From: an uncultured Flavobacteriaceae bacterium
GTDB lineage: Bacteria > Bacteroidota > Bacteroidia > Flavobacteriales > Flavobacteriaceae
DNA length: 62,452 bases
Reading direction: 5' to 3'
NCBI GenBank assembly: GCA_938010765.1
Contig: CALLVX010000048.1
Span: forward strand, 1-62,452
The notes below the pieces were generated by a model that ran no database searches, was not told where the DNA came from, and worked only from the letters and a program-made list of their open reading frames with translations. The translations under genes and the position numbers were made by a program. How positions within the stretch are numbered: the stretch's first letter is position 1; the number at the start of each line of letters is the position of its first letter. Positions 44,646 to 53,031 of the stretch are shown here, piece by piece.

Positions 44646-44668
44646 GTCTGAACGACAAGTGTTCAGAC
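44646..44668. repeat. Inverted repeat before aceA
   Basis: GTCTGAAC (44646-44653) and GTTCAGAC (44661-44668) pair across a seven-base loop. A second GC-rich hairpin-like stretch (CCTCGTGGGCTCGCCCCGAGG-type) lies near 44708-44728. Both resemble dispersed intergenic repeats of this family rather than a specific operator. Confidence 0.6.
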
Positions 44669-44759
44669 AGGCTTGCGTCGAAATCAATGATAAATTTCCT
44701 TTTAATGCCTCGTGGGCTCGCCCCGAGGTAGTTTACTTAACTCTTAATACGATATTATT

Positions 44760-46370
44760 ATGACAACTTATAATTCGGCCCTTGATGTTGTACAAAAACT
44801 AAAGGCAAAACACGGAAATACCTGGGCGACAATAAGTCCGGAGAGTGCAGCACGTATTGCTGTTCAAAATAGATTTAAAACAGGATTGGATATTGCAAAA
44901 TATACGGCATCAATCATGCGCAGAGACATGGCAGCTTATGATGCCAATCCTATGAACTATACACAATCACTAGGTTGTTGGCATGGTTTCGTAGCGCAAC
45001 AAAAAATGATTGCCGTTAAAAAGCATCAGGGTACGACCGATAAAACATACCTATACCTTTCTGGGTGGATGGTGGCGGCATTGCGTTCTGAGCTGGGACC
45101 TTTACCAGATCAATCAATGCACGAAAAAACCGCTGTGCCCAAGTTAATAGAAGAGATATACACCTTCTTGCGCCAAGCGGATGCAGTAGCGTTAAACGAC
45201 CTTTTTCGGCGCCTAGATTCCGGAGAAGACGTACAAACTGAAATCGATAATTTTGAAACACATGTCGTGCCTATCATTGCTGATATTGATGCCGGTTTTG
45301 GGAATGAGGAAGCGACTTATTTACTAGCAAAAAAGATGATAGAAGCTGGTGCCTGCGCTCTTCAAATAGAAAATCAAGTATCTGATGCTAAACAATGTGG
45401 TCACCAAGATGGCAAAGTTACCGTACCACATGAAGATTTCATCGCCAAGTTAAACGCATTGCGTTATGCCTTCTTAGAGCTAGGTATAGACGAGGGGGTC
45501 ATTGTTGCGCGCACAGATTCTGAAGGTGCAGGTTTAACCCAAAAACTACCCGTATCTATTGTGGAAGGAGATTTGGCATCCCGGTATATGGATTTTGTCG
45601 AGGCAACGGAAATCCCCTTAGAAGATGTTAGCGAGAATGATGTGCTTTTTAAACGAAATGGTAAATTGGTTCGTCCGGTACGGATGCCCAACGGGTTGTA
45701 TAAGTTTAAAGAAGGCTCTAACATTGATCGTGTTGTACTCGACTGTGTTACAAGTCTACAGAATGGAGCGGATTTGCTTTGGATCGAGACCCCGACGCCC
45801 CATGTTGATCAAATCGCCCATATGGTCAATAGGGTTAAAGAACAAGTACCAAATGCCAAATTGGTATATAATAATTCTCCATCTTTCAATTGGACGATGA
45901 ACTTCCGCCAGCAAGCATTCGAAGCCATGAAAGAAACTGGGGAAGATGTATCTGCCTATAATCGTACTGACTTAATGGATGCTGCGTATGATGGGACTGA
46001 ATTATCGGACCGAGCTGATGAAATGATTCGCATGTTTCAAAAAGAAGCATCGCATCGTGCGGGAGTGTTTCATCACCTGATTACTCTGCCAACGTACCAC
46101 ACGACTGCATTGCATATGAACGATCTTGTAGAAGGTTATTTTGGGGAAAAGGGAATGTTAGCCTATGTAGAGGCTGTTCAGCGGCAAGAAATACGTAAAG
46201 GTGTCTCTTGCGTAAAACACCAACGCATGGCGGGCTCGGACTTAGGGGATGATCACAAAACTTTCTTTGCGGGTGACAAAGCCTTAAAAGCGAGTGGTGA
46301 AAAAAATACCAGCAATCAGTTCGAGATTAAGAAAGATACTGAAAAACCAAAACTGGCGCTAACCAAATAA
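44760..46370 (+). CDS. aceA: Isocitrate lyase
   Basis: A 536-residue protein with the catalytic loop variant SDAKQCGHQDGKVTVPHEDF (the K-x-CGH signature), IADIDAGFGNEEATYLLAKK for metal binding, IVARTDSEGAG, and NNSPSFNWTMNFRQQ. It splits isocitrate to succinate and glyoxylate. The length is of the longer isocitrate-lyase class rather than the roughly 435-residue E. coli type. It follows aceB in the same direction and ends at a strong hairpin. Confidence 0.96.
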   Translation: MTTYNSALDVVQKLKAKHGNTWATISPESAARIAVQNRFKTGLDIAKYTASIMRRDMAAYDANPMNYTQSLGCWHGFVAQQKMIAVKKHQGTTDKTYLYLSGWMVAALRSELGPLPDQSMHEKTAVPKLIEEIYTFLRQADAVALNDLFRRLDSGEDVQTEIDNFETHVVPIIADIDAGFGNEEATYLLAKKMIEAGACALQIENQVSDAKQCGHQDGKVTVPHEDFIAKLNALRYAFLELGIDEGVIVARTDSEGAGLTQKLPVSIVEGDLASRYMDFVEATEIPLEDVSENDVLFKRNGKLVRPVRMPNGLYKFKEGSNIDRVVLDCVTSLQNGADLLWIETPTPHVDQIAHMVNRVKEQVPNAKLVYNNSPSFNWTMNFRQQAFEAMKETGEDVSAYNRTDLMDAAYDGTELSDRADEMIRMFQKEASHRAGVFHHLITLPTYHTTALHMNDLVEGYFGEKGMLAYVEAVQRQEIRKGVSCVKHQRMAGSDLGDDHKTFFAGDKALKASGEKNTSNQFEIKKDTEKPKLALTK

Positions 46371-46389
46371 AAGGGTGTACTAGTTGTTT

Positions 46390-46421
46390 AGAAAGGTGAC
46401 ATTATTATATGTCGCCTTTCT
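46390..46421 (+). terminator. Hairpin terminator after aceA
   Basis: GAAAGGTGACAT (from 46391) pairs with ATGTCGCCTTTC (to 46420), with one G-T wobble, around a short TA-rich loop. The U-tract is weak (TATACCTTTAT). It lies 20 bases past the aceA stop. Confidence 0.65.
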
Positions 46422-46467
46422 ATACCTTTATAACAAGGAGGAATCTTCAACCACATACTTACCTAGC

Positions 46468-46947
46468 ATGTTTACAACGGCAGATCTTTGGGACGAGCAT
46501 ACAGCGCTTTTGCTTTGTTGCGATCCTATTTTTCAGGATTTTGGAGGCGAAAAAGTAATTTTCGGAAAGATTACTACTTTAAAACTGTTCGAGGACAACT
46601 CCTTAGTGCGGAAGCAATTGGAATCTGAAGGAAGGGGGAAAGTACTTGTAATAGATGGAGGCGGTTCCTTGCGCTGTGCCCTGATAGGGGATCAGTTAGC
46701 AGCATTGGCAATAAGGAACAATTGGGCGGGCATCATCGTCAACGGATGTATAAGGGATAGTACACTTATCAATACAATGGATATTGGTATTAAAGCTTTA
46801 CAAACATGCCCGGTTAAGAGTATAAAGCGCAGTAGTGGAGAAAAAGATATTGCTGTAAAGTTCGCTGGTGTTACTTTCATACCGAATCAATTCGTTTATG
46901 CTGATTCAGATGGAATACTTTTGAGTCGACAAAATTTGTTGTCCTAA
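46468..46947 (+). CDS. RraA / HMG-aldolase family protein
   Basis: A 159-residue protein starting at ATG 46468 (MFTTADLWDEHTALLLC); the frame is open back to 46384 but without family-like sequence. It carries the RraA-fold motif GGGSLRCALIGDQLAALA and GIIVNGCIRDS, with the Arg-Asp pair that binds metal and substrate in 4-hydroxy-4-methyl-2-oxoglutarate aldolases, which also decarboxylate oxaloacetate. E. coli RraA instead inhibits RNase E. Its place between aceA and a glyoxylate-type aminotransferase makes a metabolic role as likely as the RNase role. Confidence 0.88.
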   Translation: MFTTADLWDEHTALLLCCDPIFQDFGGEKVIFGKITTLKLFEDNSLVRKQLESEGRGKVLVIDGGGSLRCALIGDQLAALAIRNNWAGIIVNGCIRDSTLINTMDIGIKALQTCPVKSIKRSSGEKDIAVKFAGVTFIPNQFVYADSDGILLSRQNLLS

Positions 46948-46985
46948 CTACATATTTAGAAACAACCTCTAAATACAAAGAAGTT

Positions 46986-48164
46986 ATGAAAGGTAGAAAA
47001 TTACTCATGATTCCCGGTCCAATAGAGTTTGAACCAGAAGTTATTAGTGCAATGGCGGTGGCAACCACTAGCCATGCCGTACCTAACTTTATCGAAGTTT
47101 TTGGAAATAGCCTTGCGCTCATGAAAAAAATATGGATGGCTCCTAATGGTCAACCATTCATTGTTGCCGGAAGTGGTACTTTGGCCATGGATATGGCAGC
47201 GGCAAACCTAGTGGAGAAAGGTGATACCGTCCTAGTTATTTCTACAGGGTATTTTGGAGAACGATTTAGGGATATTCTGGAAAGATACGGAGCCAAAACT
47301 ACTCTATTAAAGGCTGCTATTGGGGAAACGGTTGATCTTGCGGTAATTGAAGAAGCACTAAAGATTAAAAATTACAAAATGTTGACCTTTACCCATGTTG
47401 ACACTTCAACGGGGGTTTTGGTAAACCCAGAACCACTCGCTAAGCTGGCCAATAAGTACAATGTGCTGAGCGTTCTTGATGGGGTTTGTTCGGTGGCAGG
47501 GGAAGAAATTAGACAAGAAGAATGGGGGGTAGATGTGGTGCTAACAGCTTCCCAGAAAGCAATTGGAGTGCCCCCGGGATTAGCTTTGTTGGTAGCGTCG
47601 CAAAGAGCCATGAAGGCATGGAAAGCCAGAAAAACACCGGTTTTGAGTTATTATTCGGATTGGGCAAATTGGTATCCGATTATGAAGGCATACGAAGAAA
47701 GGCGTCCCTCTTATTTCGGAACGCCTCCCGTGAATTTAATTGTGGCCTTAGAAACAAGTTTGAAAATCATAGCCCATGAAGGGTTAAAAAACAGAATAGA
47801 GAGACATCAAAGATTGGCGTCGGCCTTTAGGGCTTCTATTACTTCCCTCGGATTAAAACTAGTACCTGGCGACAAGCAGGCGGCCAATACATTAACGGCT
47901 ATCTATTATCCAGAAAATAGCAACGGTGCTGAATTTTGCGCAAAAATGGCTGCGAACGATGTTATTGTTGCCGGAGGATTACTCTCTGAAATAAAGGCAA
48001 CGTATTTTAGGGTAGGCCATATGGGGTCGGTTTCATCAAAAGATATTATAGCTACGATAAGTGCCATTGAGCAATCACTTGATGCGGTCGGTTACAAATT
48101 TGAAATTGGACAAGGTCTTAGTACTTTTCAAAGAGCGCTAATTCGTTTAGAAGCGTTGCGATAA
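46986..48164 (+). CDS. Alanine-glyoxylate-type class V aminotransferase
   Basis: A 392-residue class V PLP aminotransferase. The N-terminus LLMIPGPIEFEPEVISAM is typical of AGXT/SGAT relatives. FIVAGSGTLAMDMAAANLVE binds PLP, SVLDGVCSVAGEEI gives the Asp, and LTASQKAIGVPPGLALL holds the Schiff-base lysine. Likely reaction: glyoxylate with alanine or serine to glycine and pyruvate or hydroxypyruvate. It follows the RraA-like gene by 38 bases, so the pair probably shares a transcript. Next to aceA and aceB it suggests removal or use of glyoxylate outside the shunt. Confidence 0.9.
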   Translation: MKGRKLLMIPGPIEFEPEVISAMAVATTSHAVPNFIEVFGNSLALMKKIWMAPNGQPFIVAGSGTLAMDMAAANLVEKGDTVLVISTGYFGERFRDILERYGAKTTLLKAAIGETVDLAVIEEALKIKNYKMLTFTHVDTSTGVLVNPEPLAKLANKYNVLSVLDGVCSVAGEEIRQEEWGVDVVLTASQKAIGVPPGLALLVASQRAMKAWKARKTPVLSYYSDWANWYPIMKAYEERRPSYFGTPPVNLIVALETSLKIIAHEGLKNRIERHQRLASAFRASITSLGLKLVPGDKQAANTLTAIYYPENSNGAEFCAKMAANDVIVAGGLLSEIKATYFRVGHMGSVSSKDIIATISAIEQSLDAVGYKFEIGQGLSTFQRALIRLEALR

Positions 48165-48268
48165 TGGCAAGAGGGGAATTTTGGTCCGCAGGGTTTGACA
48201 TATATAAATGGGCATTAAAACTTCCATAAAACGCCCAATACCGAGGCGTGTTTCTTTGTTTGAACTTG

Positions 48269-48955
48269 TTACTTTGGTGTATTCTTTTCAATCACAACTT
48301 TAGATGGGTTCAACTCAAACATTTCATCGGATATTTCTTTTGGTTCTATAGAAGTTGCCTCCTGAACAGACTTAAAAAGTGGGTAAAACTCTGTTTCATT
48401 TCGAATACTAATAGATTGAGCTTCATTGACAAAAAGATTCCAGAATCCATCAGTATAATGTTCATATGATTTCGTGTTCAGTTTGTACTTGGGGTTGAAA
48501 TAATAGGTGCCGTTAAAAGTGGTGTAAAAAGAATTTGGGTCGGATGGTTGATAGCTTATGGTTATTGATTCGCATATTTCATTCAAGACCTGTTTCTTAA
48601 GGTCTTTATTTCGTTGAAAGTTGATGAGGTGGTTCTTTTCTAGTCCAAATTTGGTTTTGGCAATGGTATCCGAATTTTGAAATTCAGTATACGTGTACCC
48701 TTCTTCCAAAGCTACCATAATCTTTGTCCAACCGTTTTGACCTTCGGTATCAAATACCATGATATATCTATTTTCCTGAATATATGCCGAAAATGTGCGC
48801 CCCATTTCTGTTTCCAGGTAGCTAATAGGGACATTTTTGTTAAGAGTTTCATACGTTATTGTATAGTGTATTTCACCTTCGAAATACTCTTGGCCCCAAA
48901 TATTTGAGATTAAGAATAGTAGTAAAAAGGCTTGTAGTTTGAGAAGATTACACAT
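48269..48955 (-). CDS. Secreted protein of unknown function (GLPGLI/DUF4412-like)
   Basis: A 228-residue protein with a signal peptide (LKLQAFLLLFLISNIWGQ). The mature part begins with EYFEGEIHYTITYETLNKNV and contains YIQENRYIMVFDTEGQNGW and ESITISYQPSDPNSFYTTFN. This layout of GEIxY near the N-terminus and a beta-rich body resembles exported GLPGLI or DUF4412 proteins. The match is by pattern only. There is no operon partner on the minus strand closer than the small ORF at 48977. Confidence 0.65.
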   Translation of the reverse strand: MCNLLKLQAFLLLFLISNIWGQEYFEGEIHYTITYETLNKNVPISYLETEMGRTFSAYIQENRYIMVFDTEGQNGWTKIMVALEEGYTYTEFQNSDTIAKTKFGLEKNHLINFQRNKDLKKQVLNEICESITISYQPSDPNSFYTTFNGTYYFNPKYKLNTKSYEHYTDGFWNLFVNEAQSISIRNETEFYPLFKSVQEATSIEPKEISDEMFELNPSKVVIEKNTPK

Positions 48956-48976
48956 AATTTATTTGGGCTTTGGTAG

Positions 48977-49141
48977 TCATGAGATCTTGATTAAACACAT
49001 CGAGTTTTCAAAACAGCTTTTGTTTGGTATCGCGAACGTCTTTTTCGACTGCTCATTGCGTTTTTTCATTTCGGCTTGTTTCTCTCCATCGCTCAATTTG
49101 GGATGTAGCCGTAGGGAGTTTCTAAGTTTATCATATTTCAT
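48977..49141 (-). CDS. Possible short charged ORF, maybe a gene remnant
   Basis: A 54-codon frame reading MKYDKLRNSLRLHPKLSDGE and then KQAEMKKRNEQSKKTFAIPN. The same frame is open for about 30 further codons upstream without a good start, so it may be the tail of a decayed gene. The composition is helix-like and charged. It lies between two secreted-protein genes on the same strand. Low confidence. Confidence 0.3.
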   Translation of the reverse strand: MKYDKLRNSLRLHPKLSDGEKQAEMKKRNEQSKKTFAIPNKSCFENSMCLIKIS

Positions 49142-49247
49142 CCTTAGCGTTTCGAGTGAATCTTTTTTCCTTCCGCATGTATTTTTAATACTTCCATTTG
49201 TTATTTGACTTTTAAATAGTGCCGAAAGTACTTAATTGCACAAATGG

Positions 49248-51560
49248 TCAGTCCTTTATTTCGACCTTCTTAAGTTTGCTTAGATCATTGTTTGTAAGTT
49301 CAATTGCTTTCTCCAAAAATTCATCTTTTCTTGACTTTACACCTTCTATGGTCTTGGAAACGTAGACATCGGGAGTAACCCCTACCGCATGATGTTGAGA
49401 ACCATCATGTTTGTTCACTTTCATTCCTGTCCAGCTCATACGATAACCTCCTGGTAGTTCAAATGGATTTACATTTCCATTGGTTCCTGCTGTTGGTTGT
49501 CCAACAATGGTTCCTAAATGATACCCTTCTATGTAGCCCATAAAGCTTTCGGCATAACTTATTGCCCTTCCGTCGGTAATGAATATAATTTGTTTGTCGC
49601 CCAGATAAGGCTTGGCAGTGGACATTGACCACTCATACGCTTCCCAACCAACTAAGTCTTCCTGGTCGGGGTACACAACTTGTGTGACCTGCATCCACCC
49701 CATAGTGGTGTCTTTTGTTTTTAGCAAGTGGGAGATGATGTCATGATTTCCTTTTGGATACCCACGCAAATCGAAGATAAGGGATTGGTAGCCTTCCATT
49801 TTTGGTAATAAGGTATTGATGGTATCCATGGTTACTAGGTCTAAATTCAAATAAAACACCTCTTTGTTTATTTCTTTGTAGGCCACTTTCTTGATAGATT
49901 TCTCTCGCCTCCCTGCATAAATATCTTGGTCTCTGATAAGCTCAAAGACTTGATTTTTGGTCTCAATTACAACCTTTGAAGCCTTTGGCCCGTATAGACT
50001 CTCGGTTTGTGCACGATACTTTAACCAACCAACGGTTCCGGCGGAAATCCTTGCATTGATTTCTTTGAAAAAAACGATTGCATCTTCCCCGTTTATTTTT
50101 AGTATTTCATCGCCTATATTAAGCCCTAGCGTAGCATCGTATACATCTGTGATCAGTAGTTTGTCCTCGACCCATTCCCAATCGATTGGCGGTACGAAGC
50201 GTTCTGAAGTACTGCTTGAAACTCTTATATGCCCATCTTTTAAGGGGGCTGTTAACTTCTGTAGGGTTACCAGGTGGTCTTTTTCATCTTTGTCGGTATA
50301 CGATTGCAAAAGGGCGGTTTCAAATTCCTGTGCCCAGTTTACATCGACTTGGTGGAAATAAGGATAAAAGTGTTGAAACACATTGTAAGTGTTGATTACA
50401 TTGCCCAGCCGCATTGAAAGATTTGTAGCTTCTAAAGAAGTGTTTTGAAGCGCTTTCTTCAGTGCTTGAAGGTTTTCTGTGTTTGATTTAGGGTAGGTAG
50501 ATTCGTTGTTGTAATACAGCGTTAATGGGATCTGACAAACGATGTTTTCACTGATTCTTTTCTTCATCAACTCACCAAAATCTGGGTGTTGGTCAAACAA
50601 AGCGGTTCCTACTCCTTTTACTATAGTTCCTTCATACAGAATGACGGCTGATTTGTTGCCACTGTTCTGATCTGTTTCTGACAAGTTGAAGGCATATCCC
50701 GCGCCGGAATGACCCCATTGATTTTCATCGGTAAGTGCGTTGCTTTCAAAGCCGCTATTTTCCAAAGGTATGTTAACCCAGTCTGTTCCTTCCTTATAGG
50801 TCAATTGGATATCATCTAACAACAACCTGCCTTTACCGTTTAAAAAACATCCAAATACTAAATTAGACGCAAGTTGGTCTATGGTACCCCTTATTTCATA
50901 TTGTTTCCATTCATTTTCCACGATGGGATTGCTGCCCATATTATCAAAAAAACCGCTTGAACCATCAGAATTATCTACCCTGAACCATAGATTTCCGGTA
51001 CCTGTAGATCCTTTCTCAAGTTTTACCCAACCGGTATACCTGAATTCTTTGCCTGCATAGTCTGCGGCCGCCACCGCGGTCATGATATTCCCAAAAGAGC
51101 TGGATTTATCTATCTCAAAACCCCGATTGACCCGTATACTCGAATAGGGTCTTCCCGAATTTTTCATTCCTAAACTTACGCCCTTGTGCTGCCAATAGGC
51201 GAGTTCGTAATCTTTAGTGTCCTCAGGTGTTATTTCTTTAAAATCGTAGTTTATTGCTTCCCTGCCGATATTGAACTTAATGGTTGGGGCAATAGGTTCG
51301 AAGAGGGTTCTTAATGTTGTCACTAGTTCTGTTTCGGATGAACAGTTTTCAACTTTTTTGGCGCCATAGATTGCAAATCTATTCCAGTCAATAGCGGAAG
51401 CTTCATCACTTGGATGAAAATATTTTACGTAGCCATAGGTTTTTGCAAATGCTGTTTGATTTTCGGTACGTTGCTCTAGTTGCGCATGGCAACCAATGGT
51501 GAAAGCAAACAGAAATAATAGGAGTAGAGAATTTCTCATAAGCAGCTGATTTGATCGCAT
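49248..51560 (-). CDS. S41-family C-terminal processing peptidase, secreted
   Basis: A 770-residue protein with a signal peptide (MRNSLLLLFLFAFTIGCHAQ, Met at codon 8 preferred); Cys in IGCHA could be a lipobox. Residues about 130-270 look like a carbohydrate-binding-like jelly roll (FRYTGWVKLEKGSTGTGNLW). A PDZ-like segment (ATLGLNIGDEILKINGEDAI) comes near 480. The tail-specific protease core follows: SLIFDLRGYPKGNHDIIS, GRAISYAESFMGYIEGYHLG with the likely Ser nucleophile, and IVGQPTAGTNGNVNPFELPG. It probably acts in the periplasm or at the surface on unknown proteins. Confidence 0.9.
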   Translation of the reverse strand: MRSNQLLMRNSLLLLFLFAFTIGCHAQLEQRTENQTAFAKTYGYVKYFHPSDEASAIDWNRFAIYGAKKVENCSSETELVTTLRTLFEPIAPTIKFNIGREAINYDFKEITPEDTKDYELAYWQHKGVSLGMKNSGRPYSSIRVNRGFEIDKSSSFGNIMTAVAAADYAGKEFRYTGWVKLEKGSTGTGNLWFRVDNSDGSSGFFDNMGSNPIVENEWKQYEIRGTIDQLASNLVFGCFLNGKGRLLLDDIQLTYKEGTDWVNIPLENSGFESNALTDENQWGHSGAGYAFNLSETDQNSGNKSAVILYEGTIVKGVGTALFDQHPDFGELMKKRISENIVCQIPLTLYYNNESTYPKSNTENLQALKKALQNTSLEATNLSMRLGNVINTYNVFQHFYPYFHQVDVNWAQEFETALLQSYTDKDEKDHLVTLQKLTAPLKDGHIRVSSSTSERFVPPIDWEWVEDKLLITDVYDATLGLNIGDEILKINGEDAIVFFKEINARISAGTVGWLKYRAQTESLYGPKASKVVIETKNQVFELIRDQDIYAGRREKSIKKVAYKEINKEVFYLNLDLVTMDTINTLLPKMEGYQSLIFDLRGYPKGNHDIISHLLKTKDTTMGWMQVTQVVYPDQEDLVGWEAYEWSMSTAKPYLGDKQIIFITDGRAISYAESFMGYIEGYHLGTIVGQPTAGTNGNVNPFELPGGYRMSWTGMKVNKHDGSQHHAVGVTPDVYVSKTIEGVKSRKDEFLEKAIELTNNDLSKLKKVEIKD

Positions 51561-51649
51561 CAGACCTGCTAAAAATAGACTTTCTGTGTGTATTCCAATG
51601 GTCGAGTAGTTAAGAAAGACCTAAAAAAACCTAAATTTGAGCTTTTAAA

Positions 51650-51944
51650 TTAAGGCAGGGTTGAAAATAAGAAGTAGCTAAGATAGGATATGAGTACCGC
51701 CGCCAGAAGAAAGGAGAGTATGTATAAGAATAGTTCTTTTTGAGCCCTACCTTTCGCTTCTTTGCGAATTTCCGCTTTTATTTTGGGCAAATCTTGTGCA
51801 CTTATCTTTTTGAACTGAAGTTCGGTCCTTCCAGCTTTTTCGCAAAGCAAATCTTTTTAACTCTCGGATATTCCGTTTTTTCAGAAGCCTCCTGTTTTGC
51901 TTTAGGCTCAAAATTGCACTCGCCATACTGCCTTCGCCTCCCAT
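51650..51944 (-). pseudogene. MGGEGSM-type small membrane protein, frameshifted
   Basis: The minus strand starts MGGEGSMASAILSLKQNRRL, LKKRNIRELK, and then loses frame in a run of five A. The continuation in the next frame reads DLLCEKAGRTELQFKKISAQ, a helical stretch (PKIKAEIRKEAKGRAQKE) and a C-terminal membrane segment (LFLYILSFLLAAVLISYLSY). Joined, this gives about 98 residues and matches a conserved flavobacterial family with the same MGGEGSM start and a single membrane helix at the end. Four A instead of five would restore it. Function of the family is unknown. It may be an error rather than real decay. Confidence 0.75.
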
Positions 51945-52162
51945 GATGCTGTTTTTCTTTATAATAATTGGTCTGGTGGGGGAGCCTTTTGTTACAGAAG
52001 ATGAAAATGCTTGAACTATAAAATGGAGGTGCCCAGCTGGTAATTCCTTATTTCAGAAAACTCATTAAATCTTGCCACGATTTTTAGGAAAGTCCTATTA
52101 GTGCGATTCAGCGTAGCGGTTTGGCAACTTTAAAAGATCTTCCACTAAATAAAATGCCCTCT

Positions 52163-52957
52163 TTAGGATCTGGCTTGTAGAATGGCGTTTTTAATTTCCG
52201 TTGATTGCATCATGAAATTGGAAATATCCTTGGCCCAAATTTGGTAGGTTGTTTTTGATGGGTGGACTCCATCACTGAAGAAATCAGTTGGTGCTATTGT
52301 GAGCTTATACCTTTCTATTAAATCCACAGAGCTGACCGCTCTCCTATAGTAATACACCTGCTCAAAATCTTGTACTATTTTGTTTAATTCTTTTCCAAGA
52401 ATGCTTACAAGATTTCCGATAGTAAATTTTACAAGAGAAGTAAATGCTGGAAATTCTTTTATTGGAGGCATATTTATAAATACAATGGGAACTCCTTTAA
52501 ATTTCAGGCGTATGCTTTTAATGAGTTCACGAACGTCTCTATTCCATTTTTTGGGAGTGTTTAATTCGAAGGCATCATTTCCTCCAAGTCCGATGACAAC
52601 AAAGTCTACTGATTTTTCTGAAATACAGTCAATGATTCTTTCTTTTACCCGTTTTGCGGTGTACCCACTTTTTGCATAGACTTTCCAATCAATGCGCGTT
52701 TTTAGTGCTGGGGCCAATTCATTTGCCAAAGAACCCGTGAAACCTTCTTGGTGCGTATTGACGCCGACCCCGGCAATCGTACTTTCTCCGATAGTGAGCA
52801 TTCGTAATACCTTTTCAGAAGAAAAGGAAGAGCGGCCTTGAACGCCTTTCGCTTCGGGTAATTTTGGAACGCTCGCCTTTATTTTTTTTCCTTGAAAATA
52901 CAGGAGTGGTAAAAGCGGAATCGTTAAGATCGACCCTAAAACATATTTTATGTTCAT
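52163..52957 (-). CDS. SGNH/GDSL-family hydrolase, membrane-anchored
   Basis: A 264-residue protein with an N-terminal hydrophobic anchor (YVLGSILTIPLLPLLYF). SGNH blocks are MLTIGESTIAGVGVNTHQEG (a GxST variant of GDS, Ser nucleophile), VIGLGGNDAFEL (block III Gly and Asn), and FSDGVHPS (block V Asp and His). The group contains esterases, lipases and sugar deacetylases. The substrate is unknown. It lies just downstream of the second sterol-desaturase-like gene, about 75 bases away in the same direction, so the pair may share a transcript. Confidence 0.87.
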   Translation of the reverse strand: MNIKYVLGSILTIPLLPLLYFQGKKIKASVPKLPEAKGVQGRSSFSSEKVLRMLTIGESTIAGVGVNTHQEGFTGSLANELAPALKTRIDWKVYAKSGYTAKRVKERIIDCISEKSVDFVVIGLGGNDAFELNTPKKWNRDVRELIKSIRLKFKGVPIVFINMPPIKEFPAFTSLVKFTIGNLVSILGKELNKIVQDFEQVYYYRRAVSSVDLIERYKLTIAPTDFFSDGVHPSKTTYQIWAKDISNFMMQSTEIKNAILQARS

Positions 52958-53031
52958 AATTACACGTACAACGGTTCGTATAAATGTAGTGTAATCCTCT
53001 TAGTACATTGCGGGGAATCGTGTATTTTTAG

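Noticed and set aside
46384..46467. N-terminal extension of the RraA-like protein from a non-ATG start
   Set aside because: The extension is translated from the aceA terminator hairpin and lacks family similarity. The ATG at 46468 matches the family N-terminus.
48939..49208. 89-codon plus-strand hydrophobic ORF
   Set aside because: Antisense to a better charged minus-strand frame and overlaps the start of a secreted-protein gene. Judged a shadow.
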